Part shown: one piece after another, positions 51,071 to 60,703 of the stretch
How positions within the stretch are numbered: position 1 is the stretch's first letter
Layout of the letters: each line of letters starts with the position of its first letter
Assembly: GCF_000382305.1 (NCBI RefSeq)
Contig: NZ_KB908023.1
Location: 100,946 to 164,945 of the forward strand
From: Vitreoscilla stercoraria DSM 513
GTDB lineage: Bacteria; Pseudomonadota; Gammaproteobacteria; Burkholderiales; Neisseriaceae
Reading direction: 5' to 3'
DNA length: 64,000 nt
Translations under genes and position numbers: made by a program
Notes under the pieces: generated by a model
What the model saw: only the letters and a program-made list of their open reading frames with translations
Told to the model about the DNA's origin: nothing
Database searches by the model: none

Positions 51071-52177
51071 ATGTTAATTTTACAAGCAACTCGCGACGAA
51101 TTATTAAAACCATTACAAACCGTGACCGGCATTGTAGAACGCCGTCACACTTTGCCGATTTTGTCGAATGTGTTGATTGAAGCACAAGCAGGTCAAACCA
51201 AATTATTGGCAACCGATTTGGAAATCCAAATCAACACTTCAGGTCCTGCAACCAATGCCGAAGATTTTCGCATCACCACCAGCGCTAAAAAGTTACAAGA
51301 CATTTTGCGTGCTTTGCCTGAAAGTGCCATTATCAAATTGGACTGGGCAGACAACCGTTTGACATTGACTGCAGGCAAATCACGTTTTAATTTGCAAACC
51401 TTGCCTGCCGAAGATTTCCCGACCATGAACGTGGCGCAAGAAATCAGCGCACGCTTTGACATACCACAAGACCAATTAAAATTGATGTTGTCACAAGTGC
51501 AATACGCGATGGCCATTCAAGACATTCGCTATTATTTGAATGGTTTGTTGTTGCAAACCGAAGGCAATCAATTGCGCTTGGTTTCAACCGATGGTCACCG
51601 TTTGGCTTTGGCCAGTGTGTCATTGGAAAACGCTGACTTGCCTAAAACCGAAGTCATCGTCCCTCGCAAAACCATTTTGGAATTGTTCAAACAATTGGGC
51701 AATCCTGATGCACAAATCAGCATTGAATTGTTGTCTAACCAAGTGCGCATCATCAGTGGTGACACGGTGATTGTGTCCAAAGTGGTTGATGGTAAATTCC
51801 CTGATTTCACGCGCGTGATTCCACAAGACAACAACAAAATTTTCTTGCTCAATCGCACTTTATTATTAGGTGCTTTGGAGCGTGCTGCTATTTTAGCCAA
51901 TGAGAAATTCCGTGGCGTGCGTTTGCAAGTCAAACCAGGCTTATTGAGCATTTTGTGTAGCAACAACGAACAAGAAGAAGCGCAAGAAGATTTAGAAATT
52001 GCTTACCAAGGCGAAGCTTTGGAAGTGGGCTTTAACATCACTTACTTGATGGATGTATTGCGCAACGTACAAGTAGAAGATTTCCAATTGGCATTTGGCA
52101 ATGCCAACCAATCAACTTTATTTACCATTCCAGGCAATCCTGACTTCAAATACATCGTAATGCCAATGCGCATCTAA
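51071..52177 (+). CDS. dnaN: DNA polymerase III beta sliding clamp
   Basis: The clamp encircles DNA and tethers polymerase III. The 368-residue length is standard. Three clamp domains are visible, with LQTVTGIVERRHTLPILSN at the start, YYLNGLLLQTEGNQLRLVSTDGHRLAL in the middle, and the conserved C-terminal YIVMPMRI. It starts 15 bases after dnaA. A DUS-type terminator separates it from gyrB, so dnaA-dnaN form one unit. Confidence 0.98.
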   Translation: MLILQATRDELLKPLQTVTGIVERRHTLPILSNVLIEAQAGQTKLLATDLEIQINTSGPATNAEDFRITTSAKKLQDILRALPESAIIKLDWADNRLTLTAGKSRFNLQTLPAEDFPTMNVAQEISARFDIPQDQLKLMLSQVQYAMAIQDIRYYLNGLLLQTEGNQLRLVSTDGHRLALASVSLENADLPKTEVIVPRKTILELFKQLGNPDAQISIELLSNQVRIISGDTVIVSKVVDGKFPDFTRVIPQDNNKIFLLNRTLLLGALERAAILANEKFRGVRLQVKPGLLSILCSNNEQEEAQEDLEIAYQGEALEVGFNITYLMDVLRNVQVEDFQLAFGNANQSTLFTIPGNPDFKYIVMPMRI

Positions 52178-52191
52178 ACTTTGTGAAGTCA

Positions 52192-52219
52192 TGCGTCCTG
52201 TAAACCTTTACAGGACGCC
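52192..52219. terminator. DUS-type inverted pair between dnaN and gyrB
   Basis: TGCGTCCTGTAA and TTTACAGGACGC face each other around 3 bases; the core of both words is exact. Confidence 0.9.
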
Positions 52220-52253
52220 TTTGTGGTTTATTGATTTAGAGAAAAAGTGACTT

Positions 52254-54641
52254 ATGACTCAACCAGAAGAATACGGTGCCGACAGTATCAAAGTATTAAA
52301 AGGTTTGGACGCAGTACGCAAGCGTCCGGGCATGTACATCGGCGACACCCAAGACGGTAGTGGTTTACATCACATGGTGTTTGAAGTATTGGACAATGCC
52401 ATCGACGAAGCCTTAGCAGGCCATTGTGACCACATCACTGTGGCGATTCATGCAGACAATTCCATTTCTGTGGAAGACAACGGTCGCGGCATCCCAACCG
52501 ACATGCACCCTGAAGAAAACCGCTCGGCTGCTGAAGTCATCATGACGATTTTGCATGCAGGCGGTAAGTTTGATAACAACTCTTACAAGATTTCAGGCGG
52601 CCTGCATGGCGTGGGCGTGTCTGTGGTCAATGCCTTGTCCGATTGGTTGACCCTCAATATTTATCGCAATGGCAAAGAACATTTTGTTGAGTTTAACCGT
52701 GGTGAAACGGTGCAACCAACCAAAATGATTGGCGACACCGAGAAAAAAGGCACGCGCGTGCACTTTTTAGCCAGCGAAGAGACCTTTGGCAAAGTGGTGT
52801 TCAATTTTGATATTTTGGCAAAACGCATCCGTGAATTGTCATTTTTGAACAATGGCGTGGCCATTGAGTTGCTCGACAAACGTGATGGTCGCCATGAAGA
52901 TTTTGCGTTTTCAGGTGGTGTCGCGGGCTTTGTCAAATACATCAACCGCACCAAAACCGCTTTGCATGAAAAAATCTTCTACGCCACAGGAGAATCTGAA
53001 GATGGCATGAGCGTGGAAGTAGCGATGCAATGGAACGACTCTTATCAAGAGCAAGTTTTGTGCTTCACCAACAACATCGGACAACGCGATGGTGGCTCAC
53101 ACTTAACCGCTTTGCGCCAAGTGATGACACGCACATTGAATCAGTACATTGACGACAACGACATTTCTAAAAAATCCAAAGTACAAACTTCGGGTGACGA
53201 CATGCGCGAAGGTTTAACTTGCGTGTTATCGGTAAAATTACCAGATCCGAAATTCAGCTCACAAACCAAAGACAAATTGGTTTCCAGCGAAATTGGTCCT
53301 TTGGTCAACGAAGTCATCAATGCGTCCTTAAAAGAATTTTTGGAAGAAAATCCAAACGAAGCGAAAATCATCACGGGTAAAATCGTGGATGCCGCTCGTG
53401 CGCGCGAAGCAGCGCGCAAAGCACGTGAAATCACCCGTCGCAAAGGCGTGATGGACGGTTTGGGCTTGCCAGGCAAATTGGCAGATTGCCAAGAAAAAGA
53501 CCCTGCTTTGTCAGAATTGTACTTGGTCGAAGGTGACTCTGCGGGCGGCTCTGCCAAACAAGGGCGTGATCGCAAATTCCAAGCCATTTTGCCTTTAAAA
53601 GGCAAGATTTTGAACGTGGAAAAAGCCCGTTTTGAAAAAATGCTTGCCAGCCAAGAAGTGGCGACCTTAATCACCGCTTTGGGCTGTGGCATTGGCAAAG
53701 ACGAATACAATATCGAAAAATTGCGCTACCACCGCATCATCATCATGACCGATGCCGACGTCGATGGCGCACACATTCGCACTTTGTTGTTAACGTTCTT
53801 CTACCGTCAAATGCCAGAATTGGTCGAGCGTGGTCATATTTATATCGCTCAGCCACCGTTGTACAAAGCCAAACACGGCAAGCAAGAGCGTTATTTGAAA
53901 GACGATTTTGAATTGAACCAATTTTTGCTCAATTCCGCTTTGCAAAACGCCAAAATTGTTTCAGGCGAACAAGTCTTAGAAGACGAAGCATTGGCGACTA
54001 TTGCCAAACAATTCATGCTCACTCGTGGCGCTATCAATCGCGAAAGCCGTGCAGTAGACCATGCTGTGTTGACACAATTGGTTTACATGCCTGAGATTTC
54101 CTTTGCCACCAACGAAGATTTGGTACAGGCCGAGGCGTTGTTAAAGCAACATGTTACCGACCCTGATATCCATTTTGATGCGATTGCAGGCGATGAGCAA
54201 CACTTTGGCAAAATCAAAATCACCCGCCGTTTACATGGCAATACCATGGTCACTTATTTGACCCAAGGTTTCTTGGAAAGCAAAGATTACCAGTCCATCA
54301 AACAAATGGCGGTCACTTTGAAAGACTTGATTCAAAGCGGTTCGGTTTTGCACAAAGGTGATAAAACCATCCCTGTCGATTCTTTTGCCCAAGCTTTGGA
54401 TTGGTTATTGGCCGATGCACAACGTGGTTTATCGATTCAGCGCTACAAAGGTTTGGGTGAGATGAATCCTGAACAATTGTGGGAAACCACTATGGATCCG
54501 AACGTGCGCCGCTTGTTGAAAGTGAAAATCGACGATGCCATTGCTGCTGATGAAGTTTTTGTCACCTTAATGGGTGATGAAGTAGAACCTCGCCGCGCCT
54601 TCATTGAAAACAATGCTTTGACCGCGGAAATCGATATCTAA
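52254..54641 (+). CDS. gyrB: DNA gyrase subunit B
   Basis: GyrB supplies the ATPase of gyrase, which introduces negative supercoils. The 795-residue product has the GHKL ATPase (VRKRPGMYIGDT, VLDNAIDEALAGHC, GGLHGVGVSVVNALS), the transducer, and the TOPRIM domain (LYLVEGDSAGGSAKQGRDR, MTDADVDGAHIRTLLL) with the C-terminal QRYKGLGEMNPEQLW. Length agrees with the E. coli type (804 aa), including the insert. It is separated from dnaN by a terminator and is followed by another one. Confidence 0.98.
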   Translation: MTQPEEYGADSIKVLKGLDAVRKRPGMYIGDTQDGSGLHHMVFEVLDNAIDEALAGHCDHITVAIHADNSISVEDNGRGIPTDMHPEENRSAAEVIMTILHAGGKFDNNSYKISGGLHGVGVSVVNALSDWLTLNIYRNGKEHFVEFNRGETVQPTKMIGDTEKKGTRVHFLASEETFGKVVFNFDILAKRIRELSFLNNGVAIELLDKRDGRHEDFAFSGGVAGFVKYINRTKTALHEKIFYATGESEDGMSVEVAMQWNDSYQEQVLCFTNNIGQRDGGSHLTALRQVMTRTLNQYIDDNDISKKSKVQTSGDDMREGLTCVLSVKLPDPKFSSQTKDKLVSSEIGPLVNEVINASLKEFLEENPNEAKIITGKIVDAARAREAARKAREITRRKGVMDGLGLPGKLADCQEKDPALSELYLVEGDSAGGSAKQGRDRKFQAILPLKGKILNVEKARFEKMLASQEVATLITALGCGIGKDEYNIEKLRYHRIIIMTDADVDGAHIRTLLLTFFYRQMPELVERGHIYIAQPPLYKAKHGKQERYLKDDFELNQFLLNSALQNAKIVSGEQVLEDEALATIAKQFMLTRGAINRESRAVDHAVLTQLVYMPEISFATNEDLVQAEALLKQHVTDPDIHFDAIAGDEQHFGKIKITRRLHGNTMVTYLTQGFLESKDYQSIKQMAVTLKDLIQSGSVLHKGDKTIPVDSFAQALDWLLADAQRGLSIQRYKGLGEMNPEQLWETTMDPNVRRLLKVKIDDAIAADEVFVTLMGDEVEPRRAFIENNALTAEIDI

Positions 54642-54662
54642 TCTTTTATTCAGACTGTCATC

Positions 54663-54695
54663 AAGCGTCCTGTAAAACATTTACAGGACGCTTTT
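54663..54695. terminator. DUS-type inverted pair after gyrB
   Basis: Two exact AAGCGTCCTGTAA words around 4 bases with a T-run. Downstream, at 54712-54727, lies a palindrome AAGCTTA-AG-TAAGCTT followed by TTGACA, perhaps part of the sbcD promoter. Confidence 0.92.
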
Positions 54696-54804
54696 TATGT
54701 TTTTAGGATAAAAGCTTAAGTAAGCTTTGACAGCCTGCATAATGCTGTTAAGCTTATACAACATGCTCCCATAATATTTTTATTCAATATTTTCAAAGGC
54801 TGCC

Positions 54805-56034
54805 ATGCTTCATATTTTGCACACTTCAGATTGGCATTTGGGTCGTCAATTGTATGGTCAAAACCGCCACGCTGAATTTCAAGCCTTTTTACAATGGCTA
54901 CAACAAACCATGCAAGCTCAACATACCGATGTTTTGCTCATTGCAGGCGATGTGTTTGATACCATCACACCCAATCATGCTGCCCAAGAATTGTATTACC
55001 AATTTTTAGCCCATTGCGCCGCTGAAAATTTATGTCAACATATTGTGATTATCGGTGGTAACCACGATTCAGCTAGCTTTTTGAATGCGCCCAAATCATT
55101 ATTAAGCGCCTTGAACGTAACGGTGATTGGCGCTGCGACCGAACATTTGGAAGATGAAGTCTTGGTATTGCGGCACACCGACCATACACCAATGGCCATT
55201 GTATGCGCCGTACCGTATTTGCGTGATAGAGATGTGCGTTTGAATTTAGAAAACCAAAGCATAGACAACAAACAACAAGCTTTATTACAAGGCATACGTC
55301 AGCATTACCAAAACATTTATCTACATGCCCAAAACATACGTGAACAACTGGCAGCAGACATTCCCATCATCGCGATGGGGCATTTGTTCACCCAAGGCGG
55401 CGTGACGATAGATGCCGATGGTGTGCGTGAATTGTATGTGGGCACGCTCGCTCATATTGGCGTGGATGTGTTTGCAGGTTTTGATTATGTGGCATTGGGT
55501 CATTTGCACGTGCCACAAACCGTCGCCAAGACCGAACACATTCGTTATTGCGGCTCTCCTATTGCCATGGGTTTTGGCGAGGCTGGACAACAAAAACAAG
55601 TGGTGTCAGTGACTTTTACAGGACGCTCACCTCAAATTCATTGCATCGACATTCCTGTGTTTCATGTATTAAAACGCATTACCGGCAATGAAGCGAGCTT
55701 GCGCCAACAATTACAATATTTGATAGCCCAAGCGCAGCCTATCTATATTGAAGCGGTTTACCAAGGCAATGAAATGGTGGCGGATTTGAGCCAACAATTG
55801 CATGATTTGGTGAAAAACAGTGTGGTGACGATTTTACGTGTACACAATCGCCAATTCATACACCAAGTCTTACCACACCAAACCGAGGTTTACGCCCTAC
55901 CCGATTTGACCCCAGAAGAAGTGTTTGATGCTTGTTTGCAGCAACACGACATTGCTGATACTGAAAAAACCGCTTTGCGTCTGAGCCACCAACAGGTGTT
56001 ACAACAAATTCAGCAACAGGATGCTGATTCATGA
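54805..56034 (+). CDS. sbcD: Exonuclease subunit SbcD
   Basis: SbcD is the Mre11-type nuclease that with SbcC cuts hairpins and blocked DNA ends. The 409-residue protein has the metal motifs ILHTSDWHLGRQLYG, LLIAGDVFDTITPNH, IIGGNHDS, AMGHLFTQGG and DYVALGHLHVPQ. Length matches E. coli (400 aa). It overlaps sbcC by 4 bases (ATGA). One exact DUS-like word lies inside at 55616-55627. No separate terminator precedes sbcC, so the two are one operon. Confidence 0.96.
   Translation: MLHILHTSDWHLGRQLYGQNRHAEFQAFLQWLQQTMQAQHTDVLLIAGDVFDTITPNHAAQELYYQFLAHCAAENLCQHIVIIGGNHDSASFLNAPKSLLSALNVTVIGAATEHLEDEVLVLRHTDHTPMAIVCAVPYLRDRDVRLNLENQSIDNKQQALLQGIRQHYQNIYLHAQNIREQLAADIPIIAMGHLFTQGGVTIDADGVRELYVGTLAHIGVDVFAGFDYVALGHLHVPQTVAKTEHIRYCGSPIAMGFGEAGQQKQVVSVTFTGRSPQIHCIDIPVFHVLKRITGNEASLRQQLQYLIAQAQPIYIEAVYQGNEMVADLSQQLHDLVKNSVVTILRVHNRQFIHQVLPHQTEVYALPDLTPEEVFDACLQQHDIADTEKTALRLSHQQVLQQIQQQDADS
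55616..55627 (-). repeat. Intragenic DUS-like word AGCGTCCTGTAA
   Basis: Exact copy inside sbcD, read as Phe-Thr-Gly-Arg-Ser on the coding strand. Confidence 0.8.
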
Positions 56035-59000
56035 AAATATTACGTTTGCGTTTCCAAAACCTCAACTCTTTGGTCGGTGAGTGGCACATTGATTTTGAAC
56101 ATGAAGATTATGTACAAAACGGTTTGTTTGCGATTACAGGTCCCACAGGTGCAGGTAAATCGACTATTTTAGATGCCATTTGCTTAGGCTTGTTTGGTGA
56201 AACACCACGCCTAGCCAATATCAGCAAAAGCGAAAATGAAATCATGTCACGCCACCAAGCACAATGTTTGGCAGAAGTGACTTTTGCAGTAGACGACAAA
56301 ATATACCGCAGTACGTGGAGCCAAACCCGCGCACGCAAGCTCAAAACCGGCAAATTGCAAGACAGCAAACACGAATTGGCCGATGCCATCAGCGGCAACA
56401 TCATTGAAGACAAGAAAAGCCGCACCATTGCCGCCATCGAAGACATCACCCATTTGAATTTCAAACGCTTCACCCGCTCAGTTTTGTTGGCTCAAGGCAG
56501 TTTTGCTGCTTTTTTACAAGCGAGCGTAGATGAACGTTCTGATATGTTGCAGCAAATCACAGGCACAGAAATCTACGAAACCATTTCCAAGCAAGTGCAT
56601 ATGAATAAGCGCGAAGCTGAAAGCCAGTTGCAATTATTACAGGCCGCTGCCAATGCGGTGGTTTTGCTCGACGATGATGCGCTGCAACAGATTCAACAAC
56701 AATGGCAACAAACCCAACAAGACAATGCCCAAACCGAGTATGCCTTAGAGCAAACACGCCAACACATTCATACCCACGAACAACACGCCAAACTGCACAC
56801 GCAACAGCAATTATTGACCGCACAATGGCAAGCTCACGAACAAGCCCAACAAGCGATGCAAGCAGATGTACAGCGTTTACAGGTCGCTGAAAAAGCGCAA
56901 GTGTTGCAAGCGGATTTTCAACACCTAGAACATTTGCGCCAACGCCAAAATACGGCTCAAACCGATATGGCGCAATTACAAAATGCATTGCCACCTTTAC
57001 AAGAACAAATTGATGTTGCGCTGACGCATTACCAAAAGACACTGCAACAATACCAAGAACATGCTCAACAAACGGAATCTCAACAAAAAAAATGGCAACA
57101 CGCAGCGGTTTTAGATGCGGCTTTGCGATCAGAAGCACAACAACAAAACCAAATCACTGCGCAGCAACAAGATTTAAAAACACATCATAAACAACAGCAA
57201 CAAGCCGAAATCAATTTGCGTCAACAATGTGAACAAGCACAGCAACAATTGCAAGCGGTTCATGATTGGGCAAACGAACATCCATATTTGTCGCAAGCCC
57301 AAAAATGGCTGCCGACAGGGCAAAAACAATGGCAAGACATTCAAATTTTGGCGTCTAAACTGGAGTCTTGGCAACAACAACAAAATTTTTTCAAACAAAA
57401 TATTGCCCGACATGAAAGTTCGCAACACGAATTGCAAACATTCATTCATCACACATTTGATCGCAAACAGCAATTATTACAAGAAATTACGCAAGAAGAG
57501 CAAGCCATTGCGCTGTTACTGGGCGACAAAACCATTTCTGAATACCAAACCGAGCAAGATTTATTATTACAACAGCAAAGATTGCTACACAAAATTGAAT
57601 CACTTGAAGCCGAACGCCAGCATCTAAGCGATGGTGACGCCTGCCCTTTGTGTGGTGCGACCAGCCATCCTTATATTCACAATGAACATGTGATTCCAAG
57701 CATGTCTGCCACCCAAGAACGCTTACAAGAATTAGACAGTTTTTTTAAACATCTACAAGAACACGAGCGCCGTATTCACGGTAAACAAACCAATTATGCC
57801 ACGCTCAAACAACAATACGATTTCAAACAAATACAAACCCAACAATTGCAACAAGAGCAACGTGAGTGGGGTATCCAATTGCTCAGTATTCACCAAGAAA
57901 TCCAAAACACCCAACAACAATCCGATCATCTGCTCAATCAATTGCAACACTCATGGCAAGAAATAGGCTTGCCTGAACATGTTGATTGGAATAAAGCTTT
58001 TGAGCAACTACAACGACGCATCGAACAATATCAAAATCATGCTCAAAAAGAACAAAGCTACAAAGAAAAATTGGCTTTGTTAAACAAAGACCTTGAACAC
58101 TTATTGCCACAATTGCAAAAAGATAGTGAACGCTTGCAACAATTGGCAACCCAGATGCAAGACAGCCAAAATCAGCAACAAGATTTACAGCAACAACGCC
58201 AACAATTATTGGGAACGCAAAGCATAGAACAAGCCCAAAATAGATGGCAAACCATGTTACAGGACGCTCAAAAGCAGCAAGAGCAGCAATACCAAACTTG
58301 GCAGCTGGCGCTCAATCAACTCACACAAGCCCAACAACGCCTAACCAATGCCCAAGCCCAAGCCCAATCTTGGCAACAAGAATTGGAGCAAACCCAGCAT
58401 CAATGGCAACAATTGCTGGTACAACATGCATTTCAAGACGAAGCGCAGTGGCAAAGCTTATGCTTGAGTTTGCATATGATGGAAGCGCTACGCACCCAAC
58501 AAAAACAATGGGAGCATACCCATATTCAATTGCAACAAAGCATGCATCACAACCAAGCTGCTTTGGATGCTTTGAATATGGAGACGCTCAAAAATACGGA
58601 TTTGTCTACGTTACAACAACAGTTAAAAAGTTTACAGGACGCAAATCAAAGCCAAAACCAGCGTATCGGTGCTTTAGCGCAGCAAATACAGCAACAAGAG
58701 CAAGCCAAGCAGCAATTCGCCCAACACCACGCACGCATCCAAGCCATGCAGCAAGAGTGTCAACGTTGGCAAAATCTCTACAAATTGATAGGCAGCAGCG
58801 ATGGCAAAAAATACCGTGTGTTTGCGCAAAGTCTGACTTTCAACCATTTGGTGCAACAAGCCAATCGCCAATTGCAAAAAATGAATGAGCGTTATTTGCT
58901 CAAACAAAACAGCGAGGCTTTATTGCAATTGGATGTCATTGACCAATTTCAAGGCAATGAAGTGCGGTCGGCTAAAAATCTTTCTGGTGGAGAAAGCTTT

Positions 59001-59279
59001 ATTGTGTCTTTGGCACTGGCTTTGGGCTTGTCGCAGCTTTCAGGTCACAATACTCGCATAGAATCACTCTTTTTAGACGAAGGCTTTGGCACTTTGGATG
59101 AAGATGCGCTAGAGGTGGCTTTGAATGCTTTGGCAAGCTTGCAACAAGACGGTAAGATGATTGGCATCATTTCACACGTTGCGGCTTTGAAAGAGCGCAT
59201 CAGCACCCAAATTCAGGTTGAACCACGTCAAGGTGGTGTCAGCTCATTGCGAGGCAGTGGTATCAGCCATTTGTCGTAA
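56031..59279 (+). CDS. sbcC: Exonuclease subunit SbcC
   Basis: SbcC is the Rad50-like ATPase partner of SbcD. The 1082-residue protein has an N-terminal Walker A (ITGPTGAGKSTILDAI, about 36-51) and a C-terminal signature (NLSGGESFIVSLALALGLSQL) followed by SLFLDEGFGTLDEDAL (Walker B). The two long coiled-coil arms are separated by the zinc hook ACPLCGATSHPY at about residue 537. The coiled coils are unusually rich in Gln and His. Start overlaps sbcD by 4 bases. Two exact and two variant DUS-like words lie inside. Length is near E. coli SbcC (1048 aa). Confidence 0.96.
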   Translation: MKILRLRFQNLNSLVGEWHIDFEHEDYVQNGLFAITGPTGAGKSTILDAICLGLFGETPRLANISKSENEIMSRHQAQCLAEVTFAVDDKIYRSTWSQTRARKLKTGKLQDSKHELADAISGNIIEDKKSRTIAAIEDITHLNFKRFTRSVLLAQGSFAAFLQASVDERSDMLQQITGTEIYETISKQVHMNKREAESQLQLLQAAANAVVLLDDDALQQIQQQWQQTQQDNAQTEYALEQTRQHIHTHEQHAKLHTQQQLLTAQWQAHEQAQQAMQADVQRLQVAEKAQVLQADFQHLEHLRQRQNTAQTDMAQLQNALPPLQEQIDVALTHYQKTLQQYQEHAQQTESQQKKWQHAAVLDAALRSEAQQQNQITAQQQDLKTHHKQQQQAEINLRQQCEQAQQQLQAVHDWANEHPYLSQAQKWLPTGQKQWQDIQILASKLESWQQQQNFFKQNIARHESSQHELQTFIHHTFDRKQQLLQEITQEEQAIALLLGDKTISEYQTEQDLLLQQQRLLHKIESLEAERQHLSDGDACPLCGATSHPYIHNEHVIPSMSATQERLQELDSFFKHLQEHERRIHGKQTNYATLKQQYDFKQIQTQQLQQEQREWGIQLLSIHQEIQNTQQQSDHLLNQLQHSWQEIGLPEHVDWNKAFEQLQRRIEQYQNHAQKEQSYKEKLALLNKDLEHLLPQLQKDSERLQQLATQMQDSQNQQQDLQQQRQQLLGTQSIEQAQNRWQTMLQDAQKQQEQQYQTWQLALNQLTQAQQRLTNAQAQAQSWQQELEQTQHQWQQLLVQHAFQDEAQWQSLCLSLHMMEALRTQQKQWEHTHIQLQQSMHHNQAALDALNMETLKNTDLSTLQQQLKSLQDANQSQNQRIGALAQQIQQQEQAKQQFAQHHARIQAMQQECQRWQNLYKLIGSSDGKKYRVFAQSLTFNHLVQQANRQLQKMNERYLLKQNSEALLQLDVIDQFQGNEVRSAKNLSGGESFIVSLALALGLSQLSGHNTRIESLFLDEGFGTLDEDALEVALNALASLQQDGKMIGIISHVAALKERISTQIQVEPRQGGVSSLRGSGISHLS
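58257..58268 (-). repeat. Intragenic DUS-like word AGCGTCCTGTAA
   Basis: Exact copy inside sbcC, coding for Leu-Gln-Asp-Ala. Confidence 0.82.
58632..58642 (-). repeat. Intragenic DUS-like word GCGTCCTGTAA
   Basis: Exact 11-base core inside sbcC, coding for Leu-Gln-Asp-Ala. Near copies occur at about 56637 and 56877. Confidence 0.8.
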
Positions 59280-59282
59280 CTT

Positions 59283-59294
59283 TTACAGGACGCT
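59283..59294 (-). repeat. DUS-like word in the sbcC to CDF gap
   Basis: Exact TTACAGGACGCT fills the 18-base gap between sbcC and the CDF gene. It also supplies the CAGGA ribosome-site-like stretch, about 9 bases before the CDF ATG. Confidence 0.8.
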
Positions 59295-59297
59295 GTT

Positions 59298-60284
59298 ATG
59301 GCACATTCCCACGACCACAGCCATCATGGACACGCTCATACCAACAATCAAAAAATATTGTGGTATTCATTTTTAATCATCAGCGGCTATATGGTGATTG
59401 AAGCAGTAGGCGGCGTATTGACCAACAGTTTGGCCTTGCTGTCAGATGCGGGACATATGTTGTCCGATGCCATCGCTTTGGGCATCGCTTTATTGGCTTT
59501 TAAATTTGGCAGCAAACAAGCCAATGCCAACAAAACTTTTGGCTACCAACGGTTCGAAATTTTGGCGGCAGCTTTAAATGGCTTGACCTTGATTTTGGTC
59601 GCGGTGTGGGTGATTTACGAGGCGATAGGTCGCTTTGTCAATCCATTACCCATACAAAGTACAGGCATGCTCATCATCGCGACTATCGGCTTAATCGTCA
59701 ATATTGTTGTGGCATGGATGATGTTCAAAGGTGGTGATACCGAAGAAAATTTGAACATGCGCGGGGCTTTTTTACATGTTTTGGGCGATTTATTGGGTTC
59801 GGTAGCCGCCATCATTGCCGCTTTGGCAGTCAAGTTTTATGGTTGGGCTTGGGCAGATCCATTAATCAGTGTGTTGGTCTCGATTTTGATTTTAAAAAGC
59901 GGCTATGGCATCCTGAAAGAGGCATTGCATGTCTTAATGGAAGGCACGCCCAAAAATTTGGACATGGATGTCATCCGCCAAAATTTATTGTCCCAAGCTG
60001 AAATCGCCAACATCCATGATTTGCATCTGTGGAGCATTACCAGCGGTCAACACGTTTTAACTTGCCACTTGGTGATGCGTGAAGATGTACGCATCAGCCA
60101 AGTACAAGAAGTATTGCACCGTTTAGAAAAATTATTACAAGCGCAAGGCGTTCAACATGTGACCTTGCAAGCCGAAAGCTTGCATCATGGGCATGACGAA
60201 GCTGCTCTTTGCAGCCACACCGCATCCCAAAACCCTTCCCACTCACATGACGAAACCACACACGAACATTCTCATACACATTAA
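59298..60284 (+). CDS. Cation diffusion facilitator (Zn/Co exporter, CzcD/ZitB-like)
   Basis: The 328-residue inner-membrane exporter trades protons for Zn2+ or similar ions. It has six membrane helices with the metal-site motifs SDAGHMLSDAIALG and HVLGDLLGSVAA (HxxxD) and a cytoplasmic C-terminal domain. Both ends are His-rich (HSHDHSHHGHAH and repeated HSH at the end), a pattern of Zn-binding members. It lies 18 bases after sbcC with no terminator between, so transcription from sbcDC may read into it. A terminator follows. The zur gene lies 3 kb downstream. Confidence 0.93.
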   Translation: MAHSHDHSHHGHAHTNNQKILWYSFLIISGYMVIEAVGGVLTNSLALLSDAGHMLSDAIALGIALLAFKFGSKQANANKTFGYQRFEILAAALNGLTLILVAVWVIYEAIGRFVNPLPIQSTGMLIIATIGLIVNIVVAWMMFKGGDTEENLNMRGAFLHVLGDLLGSVAAIIAALAVKFYGWAWADPLISVLVSILILKSGYGILKEALHVLMEGTPKNLDMDVIRQNLLSQAEIANIHDLHLWSITSGQHVLTCHLVMREDVRISQVQEVLHRLEKLLQAQGVQHVTLQAESLHHGHDEAALCSHTASQNPSHSHDETTHEHSHTH

Positions 60285-60294
60285 CCCCATCAAT

Positions 60295-60320
60295 AAAAGC
60301 GACTTTAAAAGTCGCTTTTT
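60295..60320. terminator. Bidirectional terminator between the CDF and heavy-metal-binding genes
   Basis: AAAAGCGACTT and AAGTCGCTTTT pair around 2 to 4 bases, with T-run and A-run flanks. Confidence 0.9.
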
Positions 60321-60348
60321 CATGGTTCAAACTTTGGCATTCACTTAT

Positions 60349-60558
60349 TTAATCATTGATTACATAACCTTCATCCACAATCGCATCATGGATATTGGCC
60401 AAGCTGACCTTGCTTTCATCAAATTGCACATCCACTTGCGCATTGGCCAAGTTCACAGCTACCGCACTCACGCCATCGAGCTTACTCACACGTTTTTCAA
60501 TGGCTTTAACGCAATGTTGGCACGTTATTCCTTGTACTTTCAAGATGCGACTGCTCAT
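60349..60558 (-). CDS. Heavy-metal-associated (HMA) domain protein, CopZ-like copper chaperone
   Basis: The 69-residue protein begins MSSRILKVQGITCQHCVKAIEKRV: GITCQHC is the CxxC motif of HMA domains that bind Cu(I), and the ferredoxin-like fold is complete (VAVNLANAQVDVQFDESKV). It probably carries copper to a P-type ATPase, which is not in the window. AAAGGA lies before this ATG; the frame is open 14 codons further up but has no support. It converges on the CDF gene. Confidence 0.88.
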   Translation of the reverse strand: MSSRILKVQGITCQHCVKAIEKRVSKLDGVSAVAVNLANAQVDVQFDESKVSLANIHDAIVDEGYVIND

Positions 60559-60703
60559 TTTAAAATCCTTTACAATGCCATTAACGTGGTGTATTGACAA
60601 TCACCATTGATTATATGAATGGCGACTTCTTGAGCTTTGAGCATATCATAACTGCATATAAAGAGGTACGCATACCAGCAATATATTAAATTATCTTAAA
60701 CTA

